From Saturnia japonica (Eukaryota > Arthropoda > Insecta > Lepidoptera > Saturniidae), in the NCBI GenBank assembly GCA_033032175.1, contig CM065319.1, forward strand, positions 12,249,018-12,313,017: DNA of 64,000 nt, in the 5' to 3' direction. The translations under genes and the position numbers were made by a program. The notes beneath the pieces are model-generated. The model had not been told where the DNA came from. It saw nothing but the letters and a program-made list of their open reading frames with translations, and did no database searches. Numbering within the stretch: the stretch's first letter is position 1; each line of letters starts with the position of its first letter. Positions 44,524 to 54,800 of this stretch are shown here, in pieces.

Positions 44524-44913
44524 TATTTTTTTAATTTCCTATGTACCAATTTCAGTTTGTCACAGTATTTACGATAATTAATTTTTAATTAAAATATTTT
44601 CTTTTTTATTCATGTTTTTTATTACAAACATATTTAGTACAACATTGTTAATTATAAGCAACAGTAAAACAGTAAGTATAGAATAAAGTTAAACCTAAAT
44701 TTTGGTAACTTTATAGTAGGTACTTGAAACTTGAAAGATAAACTAAATCGTAATCTTCAGAGTAAAGTTTCAAGATACCGTAAATTGTGACAGAATCTGA
44801 ATACTACAAATAAATATTTATTTTCAATATTAAAATTTAAATTTGAAATATTGCTCTGAGAATTCAGTTTATAGTAGAGGCCTTTGAGGTCCATTATAAT
44901 ATTCCCATTTCTT

Positions 44914-44985
44914 TGTTTTCTCGATGACAGTTCTAATTTGACTAGTTGTAGTGTTGTGACCAAATAAGTAATGATATCGCTCGCG
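44914..44985 (-). repeat. Repeat shared, inverted, with 48238-48320
   Basis: The reverse complement contains ATATCATTACTTATTTGGTC, ACAACACTACAACTAG and AGAACTGTCATCGAGAAAAC, matching 48238-48320 almost base for base. The 95-codon minus-strand open frame covering it has no recognisable family. Confidence 0.65.
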
Positions 44986-45099
44986 CCAGGTCCTTCCAAG
45001 TTCGGGAGGAGCCGACCGAGAAACCGGTCGCTTGCACTATTCACGGTCCGAGTTCTCTAAAATGGGACTCACTTACTTAATTTAGTTTTTCCATATAAA

Positions 45100-45660
45100 A
45101 TGCATTTGTCAACACAGATCTACCGTTATTGTCTCACCAGATCTTAGGAAGCTGTAGTGTATGACACCAGCACTGGTCCACCAAACACTCGCCAGTATCT
45201 TTTTCTGAGTCAACATTCGCTTGGGACAGGATTCGGCCAGCTCTCCTGCGTTCAACCGCTGTGATGAGCGTTTTCGATTGTCGTAAAGCATCCATTTTTT
45301 TTCACAAGTAACAATATGATTCTAAATTCGCTCGTTATTGTGGGGGGGTGGTTAAGTAATGAAACCCCGCACTCGGTGGTGTGTGATATTCAATTCATGC
45401 GGTACGCATTTCTCGAGTTTTTTCACCTTACCAGTTTGTTTCAAGTGAATTAAAATTGTTTTATCACTCGCACCGAAGCCTGCCACTAACTATGACGTGG
45501 TTTGCGATGGATCCGCTTCCACGATCACCTTTAATATTACATTATCAACAAGGATCTCCGGCCGTCCATGGGGTTTGTTTCGTAGGTCAAAATTTCCAGA
45601 ACGAAAACATTGGAACCAAAAACGTCTTTTAACTGAAACAACGGATAAATAGGTTATTGA
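45100..45660 (-). pseudogene. mariner transposase relic (central part)
   Basis: The minus strand reads CFRSGNFDLRNKPHGRP, ILKVIVEADPSQTTS, VAGFGASDKTILIHLKQTG and KVKKLEKCVPHELN. The first catalytic block follows (HIVTCEKKWMLYDNRKRS, where the usual Asp is now Glu-Lys), then VWWTSAGVIHYSFLRSG. Stops and a degraded stretch near 45310-45360 break it, and the second half with the other two Asp residues is gone. It is related to, but clearly diverged from, the copy at 17814. Confidence 0.85.
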
Positions 45661-46177
45661 AAACGGCCGTCATTCATTTCTCTTAGTCGCTTACTTCACG
45701 TACCATTTTTCTGCGCCATGACATGAATTTTTGAGTTAACTCAATGTGCCGGTGCAGTAGCTGCGCTTGAGTTATTGAGTTGGCGCAATGAATTTTGCTG
45801 AGTCATTCTTGTTTACTTCCCACTCAATCATAGAACACTATTTCCAGGCATGCACAAAAAGTGTATTATTATATATCGATATATCGCATCAATTCGCGAT
45901 ATTATCGCTTCCTTTTGTATGGTATACCGTATCGTAACCGTATTGCATGCCTTTCAATCGAAATGCGATTTATTGATTATGTATATTTTTATGTTTTTAC
46001 TAAATTCTTTAAATTTTACTACGAAAAGTTATATTAAATATAACTCTTTATAGAACTTCCATTATTGTTCAGCCCCGGATCTACGATTTTTTCGAACCGG
46101 GGCAAAAACTTGATAGTGCCACACCCTCTCTCCAGCGTTTATAATAAATTGTAAAAAAACCTCACAAATATATGTAG

Positions 46178-46900
46178 GACTAGCTGTGCCTGTGACTTCG
46201 CTCACGTGGATACAGAATGCTCCCACAAATCTTCCTCTCTGTCGCTCACGGCTATTTTAAAGACAAAAATGCTTATTGTGGGTGTTCATCGTTAACTGCC
46301 TCGTTAGCCTAACGGTCATAAGCGCGACTGCTATGATCGAAGTCCTGGGTTCGATTCCCAGGTCGAGCAAAGTGTTATTGCGTTTTTCTATGAAATTCTC
46401 AGTAACAGCTCGGAGTTTGGCTTTGTGCCCGATTAATTGCAATAGGCTCGCCCCCTATTACATGATACCTAAACAAATATACACGGCGAACTGTGGGTGT
46501 ACGTAAGTACACCTCTGCCTAACCCTTCGGGGATAAAGGTGTGATGGTATTTTATATTATGATATGTTCCTTAGAAGATAGACTTGTACTTTTGCGGTCT
46601 TTTTTGTAGGTTTTTGAATGACTGCAATTATTTAGTACATTAATTTGCTATATCTCTTATGTTTTACTCAGCATAAGCCATTTAAGCGCCCAAATTGATT
46701 CACCATGACCAGTATTCTTTTAATTTGTGCGGAACCCTAATTTTTTTCCCAAAATAAAAATAGCCTAAGTTACTCCCTATAAAATCAGCTATCTACCAGT
46801 AAAGTCCCGTTAAAATTGGTCAAACTGTATCGGAGGTTACTCGGAACAAACAGACAGAGAGACAAAAACTTTAAAAATGGGTTTGTTTGTTATAGGTATC
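46178..46900 (+). repeat. LINE-like repeat (family L1a) interrupted by a SINE
   Basis: The first piece (46178-46287) begins ACTAGCTGTGCCTGTGACTTCG and ends GCTTATTGTGGGTGTTC. The second (46565-46900) continues TGTTCCTTAGAAGATAG and runs to AACAAACAGACAGAGAGAC. The uninterrupted paralogue at 47070-47290 reads GTGGGTGTTCCTTAGAAGAT across the same point. Confidence 0.8.
46288..46564 (+). mobile_element. tRNA-derived SINE with TGTTC target duplication
   Basis: A 277-bp insertion. The head looks like a tRNA: an A-box-like TTAGCCTAACGG (about 46306) and a perfect B box GGTTCGATTCC (46348-46358), followed by CAGGTCGAGC. The body includes AGCTCGGAGTTTGG, GCCCGATTAATTGCAATAGG, CACGGCGAACTGTGG and CCTAACCCTTCGGGGATA. 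It is flanked by TGTTC at 46283-46287 and 46565-46569. A second, inverted copy is at 23205-23490. Confidence 0.85.
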
Positions 46901-47069
46901 GTAACGTAAATCGTATCGTAAGCTAAATTGAAAAAATATTTGTTATTGTTGCAAGAAAGAATTTACTATGCAATTAAATTATGTTGGCTCAGTAGGTAAA
47001 TATTTTTTCTCAAGTGGTGGGCAGTCTATCTCGATGTGTATGGGATATAATTATAATGATATACCTAGC

Positions 47070-47290
47070 TTTGCCCGTGGCTTCACGCATGTGGACTACA
47101 GAATGCCCGCGCGAATGTTGCTCTCCCGCTCCCGGCTATTTTAATGACAAAAATGCTTATTGTGGGTGTTCCTTAGAAGATAGATATATATTCTTCAAGA
47201 CTTTTTTGTAGGTCTTTTTAATGCCTATAATTATGTAGTACATTAATTTGCTATATCACTTATGGTTTGCTCAGCATAAGCCATTTAAGC
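47070..47290 (+). repeat. LINE-like repeat (family L1a), uninterrupted paralogue
   Basis: CTAGCTTTGCCCGTGGCTTC, GTGGACTACAGAATGCCC, GCTATTTTAATGACAAAAATG and CAGCATAAGCCATTTAAGC match the 46178-46900 copy in the same order. Confidence 0.75.
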
Positions 47291-47339
47291 GCCCGAATTA
47301 TAGTAGCCCGGAGAGTATACACAGGAAAGTGTACACAGT

Positions 47340-48440
47340 AACAGTAACGCATTTATAAAAATCACTACTTTTAATTTGACTCGTAACTAGTGATTCGGTT
47401 ACATGGCCGCGTAGCTAGTTATTATAACTATACCATTTCCATTTTATTTTCTCTATGACAGCTTCTGTGAAAACTTGAACGAGCGTCTTTTTACCTTACG
47501 TATGCATTATTTTATAAAAATATGACGTTTACATACGTATAACGTTATACCAGACTCGGCGAAACTGATAGAGATGGAGCTATATAGATAAACGTAACAT
47601 GATAAGTTGATAATAGACCCGATATTTTTGACGTGACAACGTCTTATAATTTGATGAAGCCGGCTGCACGCACGAAAAAACATGACTCATGCGGCGTTAC
47701 CTCGTTCTGAGGCGTTGTAGGTTATGCTATAATTGGCAAAACTATAACAATAAGTTAACAGAACTATTTGTATTTATGCGTACAAATAAATGTAACTTGA
47801 TCAATTCAATTGTCATTTATATTTACCTCCTTCTCTATATCCATACAAAATACCTATCAAACAAATAAAATTAAAATTTTCTTTTGAAAAATGATACCAT
47901 TCCATCAGTATTTTCTTATGACGTTGTCACGTTCAACTATCGTCAGCAAACCGACTTTACAGAAAACCGATTTTTTTACAAAATGTAAGAAACTAATCTA
48001 CTGTCGGATACTTTGTACAAATTTAATAACTAATATTATATTTAATTACAAGATGTTACACGTATTAATTCTTGATTAATAATGCCAAATTCTTCAAAAT
48101 TTTCTAAGCTGTTGTAAAATAAGTAGGTATAGGTAGGTACTCGACAATGAAACGAAATAATTATAATGACAAGTAATCTTTATTTATTTATTTTAATTAA
48201 AATCTGTTGTATTGATCTTTGTCAAAGTATAATAAATATATGCGATCGATATCATTACTTATTTGGCCACAACACTACAACTATCAAATTAGAACTGTCA
48301 TCGAGAAAATAAAGAAATGGAAATAGTATAGTTATGCAAACAATCACAGTAGCTGAACATAAATGGCTAGTTACAAAAATCACTAGTTTTAAAACAGGTG
48401 ACGCCGACCAAGTCACTAGTTTCGTTACGTTTCTTTAAAA
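47340..48440. repeat. Pair of diverged inverted segments, possible MITE or composite repeat
   Basis: The reverse complement of 47340-47480 (CTGTCATAGAGAAAATAAAATGG..GGTATAGTTAT..AGTAGTGATTTTT) resembles 48294-48400 (CTGTCATCGAGAAAATAAAG..GTATAGTTATG..AAAATCACTAG). The space between holds no recognised gene. The right arm overlaps the repeat shared with 44914-44985. Confidence 0.45.
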
Positions 48441-48615
48441 TGACCTATCGACCCACGTCTAGTAATGACATAGACTTGATTGCGCCGATTACAGCATGGT
48501 TTTGAATTTTGAGAGCCTATTTGTTATAGTACGCCAACGCCATCTAGTTGTAGCGCCAGCTTCAACTAATAATTAATCTTCAACTAATAATTAATCTATG
48601 ACAGTAACATCATAT

Positions 48616-48890
48616 TTTATACTAGCTGTAAGCTGTACCCCACGGTTTCATCCATGTTAATTTCAGCATTTTTAGCCGACAAACACCGAGCCGCTAACGC
48701 ACCTGTGTAGCCTATCTTAATTGTTCTCACTTCCTGCAAGTACAAATTATTTTAATTTTTCATTATCTCCCAAACTATGTGCCCAAATAACATACTATAT
48801 AGAGCAAAATTTAACTTCATAATAGTCTTTATGTACAAGTAACTTTTGTAAGTAAAGATTAATATGCCATGTCTAAAAATAATGCTCATA
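48616..48890 (+). repeat. RTE-like LINE fragment
   Basis: Begins ACTAGCTGTAAGCTGTACCC and CACGGTTTCATCCATG, comparable with 14737 (ACTAGCTGTGCCGCATGGTTTC). No coding sequence remains. Confidence 0.4.
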
Positions 48891-49070
48891 AGTCAATTTT
48901 TAAACTTCAAACAAAAAATTAATGCAAAATACCTTATTGTGGCTTATATTTTAAAGGTAGGCGTATGCTATCACAGACGTTTTTAAAATATACTAAGTGC
49001 CAATATTTTTGTACAAAATTTTATTTACGTATCATTAACTATTACGCCAGCGTACGTGGATAAATCATTT

Positions 49071-49262
49071 CGGGAGGGCTTCCACTTTTTTTTAGAACTG
49101 ACTACACTTTTAGCCTTAGGGGCCCTAAAGCCGCTGCGGCTTTTACAGCTTTACCGAACTTGGGGGCGTAGCCCTAAGGCTAACAGTATAGTCAGTTCAA
49201 AAAAAAAAAAGCCGGGCCGGTACCGCCGCGCCGCACAGTGGCCTGAAATCGAAGCCTCCCTT
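49071..49262. repeat. Fold-back element built from the jockey LINE tail
   Basis: Nested inverted arms: GGGAGGGCTTC (49071) with GAAGCCTCCCT (about 49251), and GAACTGACTACACTTTTAGCC (about 49096) with GGCTAACAGTATAGTCAGTTC (about 49179). A T-run lies at the left and an A-run at the right. The centre contains AAGCCGCTGCGGCTTTTACAG and CCGAACTTGGGGGCG, the same words as the LINE 3' UTR at 27201-27240. The short + strand open frame across it is incidental. Confidence 0.8.
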
Positions 49263-49299
49263 CATAGGATTTTAGAATAATTAAATATGTTATTTCCTA

Positions 49300-50100
49300 G
49301 TTTTAAGTATACAGTTTTGTCAAAACAGTCATATCATTGTATAATTTAGCAATTTCAAGCTTTATTTTTACCTTCTACACCATATAATATGGACTTGTAA
49401 ATTTCAAATGTATGAAAATGGATTTTCTTTTCGTCATAACTTTTTTGTGTTTTGAGTTGTAAAGCTGAACCTTATACATATCGTTACTGGGGTGGTAATG
49501 AACCCTTAGGACCTTTCACCTTGACCCCGGGCGTCCCCGTTCAACAGATATTTGTTGGTAAAAATTTCATACTTTGATGACATTGTATAGAGGTGAGATC
49601 ATCAATCTGTAGGTTTATTTTCGACCTGAATGCTACAGGTATCGATTAATAAAGTTACCCCTCATTTACCCTACCGCTTCGTTTTCAAAAATACGATTCA
49701 GAATTCGTTTTAAAATTTCAATATACCTATTTTTCTTTATTAAAAGTTGTAAATTACCTATAAATTTGCAATATAAACTTAAATTAACACCAATTATAAT
49801 TACCTGCTACTATTCTTGATTGTTTTTCTTCCACATTTGTACCAAAATATCTTGATTTTGTTATTTAGGATAATTAGTTTATTTGTTTCGTTGATATTGA
49901 TGTTTGTCATAAAAGATTAAACAGTTATTTCTGGGGCTTGATTAGGATTCTAAATGAAAGCAGTGTAAATAACATGAGATCTTATATTCATTTTAACTTA
50001 TCGATTTCAACAGTACCTCTAAATAGAAGATGTTAATGTAAATTCCAAATAAATAAAAATAAAGAAAATTATGATATTATAAATTATGATATACATATAG
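49300..50100. other. Intergenic stretch without features
   Basis: AT-rich; no open frame with a domain, no second repeat copy and no RNA gene recognised. Confidence 0.4.
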
Positions 50101-50133
50101 TTCCGATGATACCTACCTAATTACACTCATACA

Positions 50134-50403
50134 TTACTCAGAGTCACACAAATTTATTACATCTACAAACTCTATATTTTCTTTATCTGATGTAGAATTT
50201 ACCAATAACAATTTCGCTTCATCTGATAGCGGTTTATGGCTAAGTTGACTTATCTTAGGTCTGATGCTGGACAGGTATGGGTCAGAAGTTATTAACAAAC
50301 TATGGATAATATCCTCATTTGTTGCAATTCTACTAATTTTTCTCGAGTGGAATACTCTAAAATTTTTAAAATCTTTATTGCGTGCTTCAGAAGCCTCTTT
50401 AGA
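50134..50403 (-). pseudogene. Orphan coding remnant, likely C-terminus of an unidentified transposon protein
   Basis: The minus strand is open for about 89 codons, ending at TAA 50134-50136. Visible parts are SKEASEARNKDFKNFRVFHS, RKISRIATNEDIIHSLLITS, DPYLSSIRPKISQLSHKPLS and an acidic end VDVINLCDSE. The residue composition is protein-like and there are no internal stops, unlike neighbouring DNA. No start and no upstream exon could be attached. I have a sense that similar tails end proteins encoded by insect DNA transposons, but I cannot name the family. Confidence 0.5.
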
Positions 50404-50436
50404 AATCTATATTGAATTGATGATATTTAAGGGCGA

Positions 50437-51385
50437 TTAAAGTTTTTGGTGAGATCTTGAAGTGACATGTTATGGTTTTTATTTTTAATTCATTTACTTA
50501 GGTTTTTGACCCACACAACTTCGTCTGCGTCACATAAGAGAGCCCTCACCTAGCGTCACCTATAATACGTCTAAAGGAGTTAAAACTTTATTTAATTTGC
50601 TGCGGAGTTATTTTAAAAGTGTGCTATCTCCTAAGATATTTATTGAAATCAATTGATGTCAAGGACAATTTTGTTCAAAATTATATACTTGTGATGAATA
50701 TTGTATTGTTTCAATAAGGATTAATACCATGTTTATAGAAACATCTTCGCGAATAATGAATTATTTTAGAACAAATTTTATTACCATAAAAAAGTTTATA
50801 TTGAGTCAACCATAAAAGATGGCTAAATGTTAACACACTTTTTTCTTTTTTTTTAAGGGAAACAATTCCGTCACACATGGTTGTTGCATAACTTTAACAA
50901 TTTACGTAGCGCATGCAATGGAAGTTCTCGAAAGCAATAAATATTCCCCGTTTTTGCAACATTTTTCATTGATGGTCCGCTCCTATTGATCGTAGGTAGT
51001 GTGATGTTATATTATAACCTATAGCCTTCTTCGAACAAGTAGTTCTTGAGATTAGCGCCTTCAACCAAACAAACAGACAATGAAACTCTTCAGCTTTACA
51101 ATATTATTAAAAATTCATTAACTTAGGTTTTAGACCCTATATTAAGTAATACCGATAGCGTTTTGTGTGATATGGCTTGGTTATTGTGCATATGTGAAGT
51201 GGATTATAAATATAAACTGAAAGCATACATTTTGATGTGCCACAAAAACTACCTAAAAAATTCTAATAAGAAAGCCACCATCTTATTGGGATACTGAATT
51301 AGTTTTAATACAGTACACTATATTCACTTGATAATGGTGGTAATGGTTATCAATGAAAAGGACTAGTTGGCAAGAAAAAAAAAAT
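50437..51385 (+). repeat. R1 copy split by a LINE insertion
   Basis: The head piece (50437-50512) reads GATCTTGAAGTGACATGTTAT to TTAGGTTTTTGACCC. The rest (51113-51385) resumes ATTCATTAACTTAGGTTTTAG, then TATAAACTGAAAGCATAC, AAAGCCACCATCTTATTGGG and an A-rich tail near 51375. The 600 bp between belong to a LINE. Confidence 0.8.
50513..51112 (+). mobile_element. 5'-truncated RTE-like LINE with a 25-bp target duplication
   Basis: Bounded by ATTCATTTACTTAGGTTTTTG+ACCC (50488-50512) and ATTCATTAACTTAGGTTTTAG+ACCC (51113-51137), a 25-base direct repeat with two mismatches copied from R1. The insert has CACAACTTCGTCTGCGTCAC, GGTCCGCTCCTATTGATCG, TATAGCCTTCTTCGAACAAG, TTCTTGAGATTAGCGCCTTC and the 3' end CTCTTCAGCTTTACAATATT, all typical of the lepidopteran RTE tail. 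No coding part is left. Confidence 0.8.
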
Positions 51386-51874
51386 TTTCAATCATCTATT
51401 ATTTTCGTCAATAATCGTTTTTTTTCTCACATCCCTACAATACTCTCTCTAGGCCGCGGCCGTTTCCTGTAAGCTAATGTTTGTAGGTAGTGCGGCATCT
51501 AATTGTAGCGCTGTTTTATAACCAATCATTGATCTTTAAGAACACTCTATTAAATTACCAAAAATGAATATATTTTATTTAGACACTTTTATACACAGAG
51601 CAAATACTTTCCATGCTTCTACAGATCTCTCGGTAGAGAGTAGTATATTCCTTGTTACAGATTACTAAATTCTTTACAATTATATTGTATAGGCACGGAA
51701 AAATGTGTGATTATCCATAGATTTAGTATATTAAATCTAAGGTATTAATCTACATAACCTATGGCTCTGCTTTAATAATCTATGAAAAATGTCAAAAAAT
51801 TCCAAATGTCATTTCAAATGTTGACAAATTTTTCCCTATTGCTAATGTAATTTTGTAAATAATTCGTTGTAAAC

Positions 51875-54800
51875 ATGGCAAATACAGGATTATTGCCGTT
51901 TGTGCGAGGTGTAGATTTTACATGCAACGATTTCAGTGTAAGTTATAAGAATACGTTAAAATTTTAGTTTTGAAGTGAGTGATTGATATTGATATATTTT
52001 TTAACATAACCTGTTTTTGGCCTAATCTGTTCATATTTACAGAATGACAAATTCCCGGATGCTATCCGTTACATGACAGGTCTACAATGGTTGAGGCTTG
52101 ACAAAACTAATTTGTCTGATATTCCAGAGGAATTAGGGAAGCTTAAGAAGTTGGTAAGTCATGTACCTGTAAATATATCTTATGGAAATTAACAGTTTTT
52201 ATTCCTAACATTGAATTCATTATTTATATTAAACAATTTACGTCATGTCATACTATAAATAAGTTATCAAGTTTATATTTTGTTCCGAGAGTTAGTTTTC
52301 TATTCATGTAGAAATAGCTCATTTGAAGTTATTTTAAATGTAGTTTTAAGCATATGATCACTTTGACGTATTAATTTGGTCTTAATTTTTAGAAGAATTA
52401 AACTGAGAAGATAATATACTAGTACAAATTTTCCAATATGATACTTTTTTACTTTTAAAATTTTATTTTAATGTGTATCCCAATTTATAACTAAAATAAA
52501 CATTTCATAATGAAAGTGAAAATTTTAGATTATGCTAAACTTAAGTATTTTTTTTTAAGGAAAATCTATCACTCAAAAAGAATGATTTAGAAAAATTATT
52601 TGGTGAATTAACAGAACTAAAATGTCTACGTTCTTTAAATGTAAGGCACAACAAAGTGAAGAGTTCTGGGATCCCGGCTGAACTATTTAGACTGGAGGAG
52701 CTGACAACCCTTGACTTATCGCACAACAGACTAAAAGAAGTGCCAGAAGGACTTGAAAAGGCCAAATCTTTAATTGTATTAAACCTTAGTGATAACAAGT
52801 AAGTTGAAAAAGTCTATGTTGTGGACTATTTACTTTTCTTACTGGCTGCATATTCATATTTTTTTGTAACAATTACTTTCGAAATTATGAATTATCATAA
52901 TAATAATGAAAATACAGTGTAAACTCTTTATAACGAAACTCAAGGGACTGAGCATTTTTTGTCATTATAGAGAGTTATCGTTATATGGAGTGAACAAAAA
53001 CACAACCAAATTAACAAGAATTTTTAATATGTATGTCTTAGATAATAAATGCTTATAAATTATTGTTTACACATATAGTCTGATAACTTTGTCTGACGTT
53101 TTTTGCTATGCCAGTACTTGTTTTGCATTATTTTATGTATTCTATTCATAACTTCTTCTATCAAACTTTTTCGTCAACACTTATCGCTTTCCGTTTACTG
53201 GCCATGTTAACAGTTTCAAAGTAGGTTTACGACTGATAATACGATAGGTACCCCGTATGCTTGGTCGAAGACCATCACTTCCGAGAAAGCAATGCGTCAT
53301 ACTGCAGTGTTCAAGGCAATTAAGGATAACAAAAGCTAGACGACCTCCGATGTTTCAGAGCTTCAAAGTCTTTTGTTACCTGATAACATAACATAAACAA
53401 TAATACCGATAATAAATATTAACTGTCTAAAAATATGAACACATTTCTTCCTAATAGAGAATGGCATATCGCTATAAAGAGTGTTTCAATATGTGGGTTC
53501 TAACGCAAACCAACCAAGTTGGGCTCACTTCAACGTTATAGGGAGTTTATGGTTATAAAGGATAACGTTATAAAGAGTTTACACTGTATAAATTTTTTTT
53601 TTTTTTTTGAGTACCAGTTTTAATACATTTATAATTTAGCATAGATCATAATAAATCTTATAACTTTAAAATAAATAATAAACTTATAACTATTTTCTAA
53701 ATAACTTAATTATTTTCTAAATTATTGTCATTTGGTAAATAGACTATAAATGTATTAACCATAACCACAAATATTTGGGTTCCATTGAAATTTAATTTAA
53801 GCAAGATTTTTACCTTCATAGTTTTAAATATTGGAGTAACACATTCACAACAATTAGATCATCAGATCTAAAAATCCATGGTCAGGCAGAATATTTTATG
53901 ATATATCATTATGCTTATACAATTGGTTATAGAAAAACAATCTTATATTTATTATGACAAAAGAAATAATTTTATTTACAATGACCAGTACCTGTCTTAC
54001 CAATAGTAAATTATTCATGATTTTAAAAAAAAAATGCTGTTTCAGAATTGAAAGTATCCCGCCGACATTATTTGTGCAACTTACAGATCTATTATTCCTG
54101 GATTTATCAAACAACCGACTGGAGACTCTACCACCTCAGACAAGGCGGCTGGCGAACCTGCAGACTCTTATACTTAATGATAATCCACTTGGATTATTTC
54201 AACTGAGGTGAGTTGATATATAAAATGGTTACTCAACAATGGTTTACAAGAGTATATTAACAATAATATCTTTAAGTGTTTGCTTGCATTTGGTTTTCAG
54301 TACACAATGTCTTACAGTTGCCAGAATAAACTGGAAATAGTAACATTAAGTACTCAGTTAAAAAAAGTATAGTAATCATAAATTTTGCATATTACTATTC
54401 TGGTTATATCCAGTAATCAAGCAGGTTGATAGACATCTGTACCCAACCACCATACATATGGTGATAAACTCTTCACAGTGACTCTTTTATTTTGTCATAT
54501 TTTGGGATCAGCCAGTGTAAATCCAGCTACTGAAAGGGTGGCATGACAGCCACAAGGAATATTGAATTGTTTTTACTTTCCCATGCTACTATTTATAAAA
54601 AGCGATTTGAATCAAGTACCTATATGTATTTTGTCAACAGACAACTGCCCTCTCTCCAAAACCTAGAAACACTTCACATGCGCAACACCCAGCGCACACT
54701 GGTAAACCTTCCAACATCTCTTGATTCCCTTTCGAACCTATCTGACGTGGATCTATCTAAGAATGCACTGACAAAAGTACCTGACGCGTTATATTCGCTA

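Noticed and set aside
46288..46370. A tRNA gene, because of the perfect B box and tRNA-like head
   Set aside because: No complete cloverleaf with matching acceptor stem; a SINE body follows and a second copy plus target duplication exist.
49056..49280. 74-codon + strand frame over the fold-back element
   Set aside because: Runs through an inverted repeat and an A-run; no protein-like pattern.
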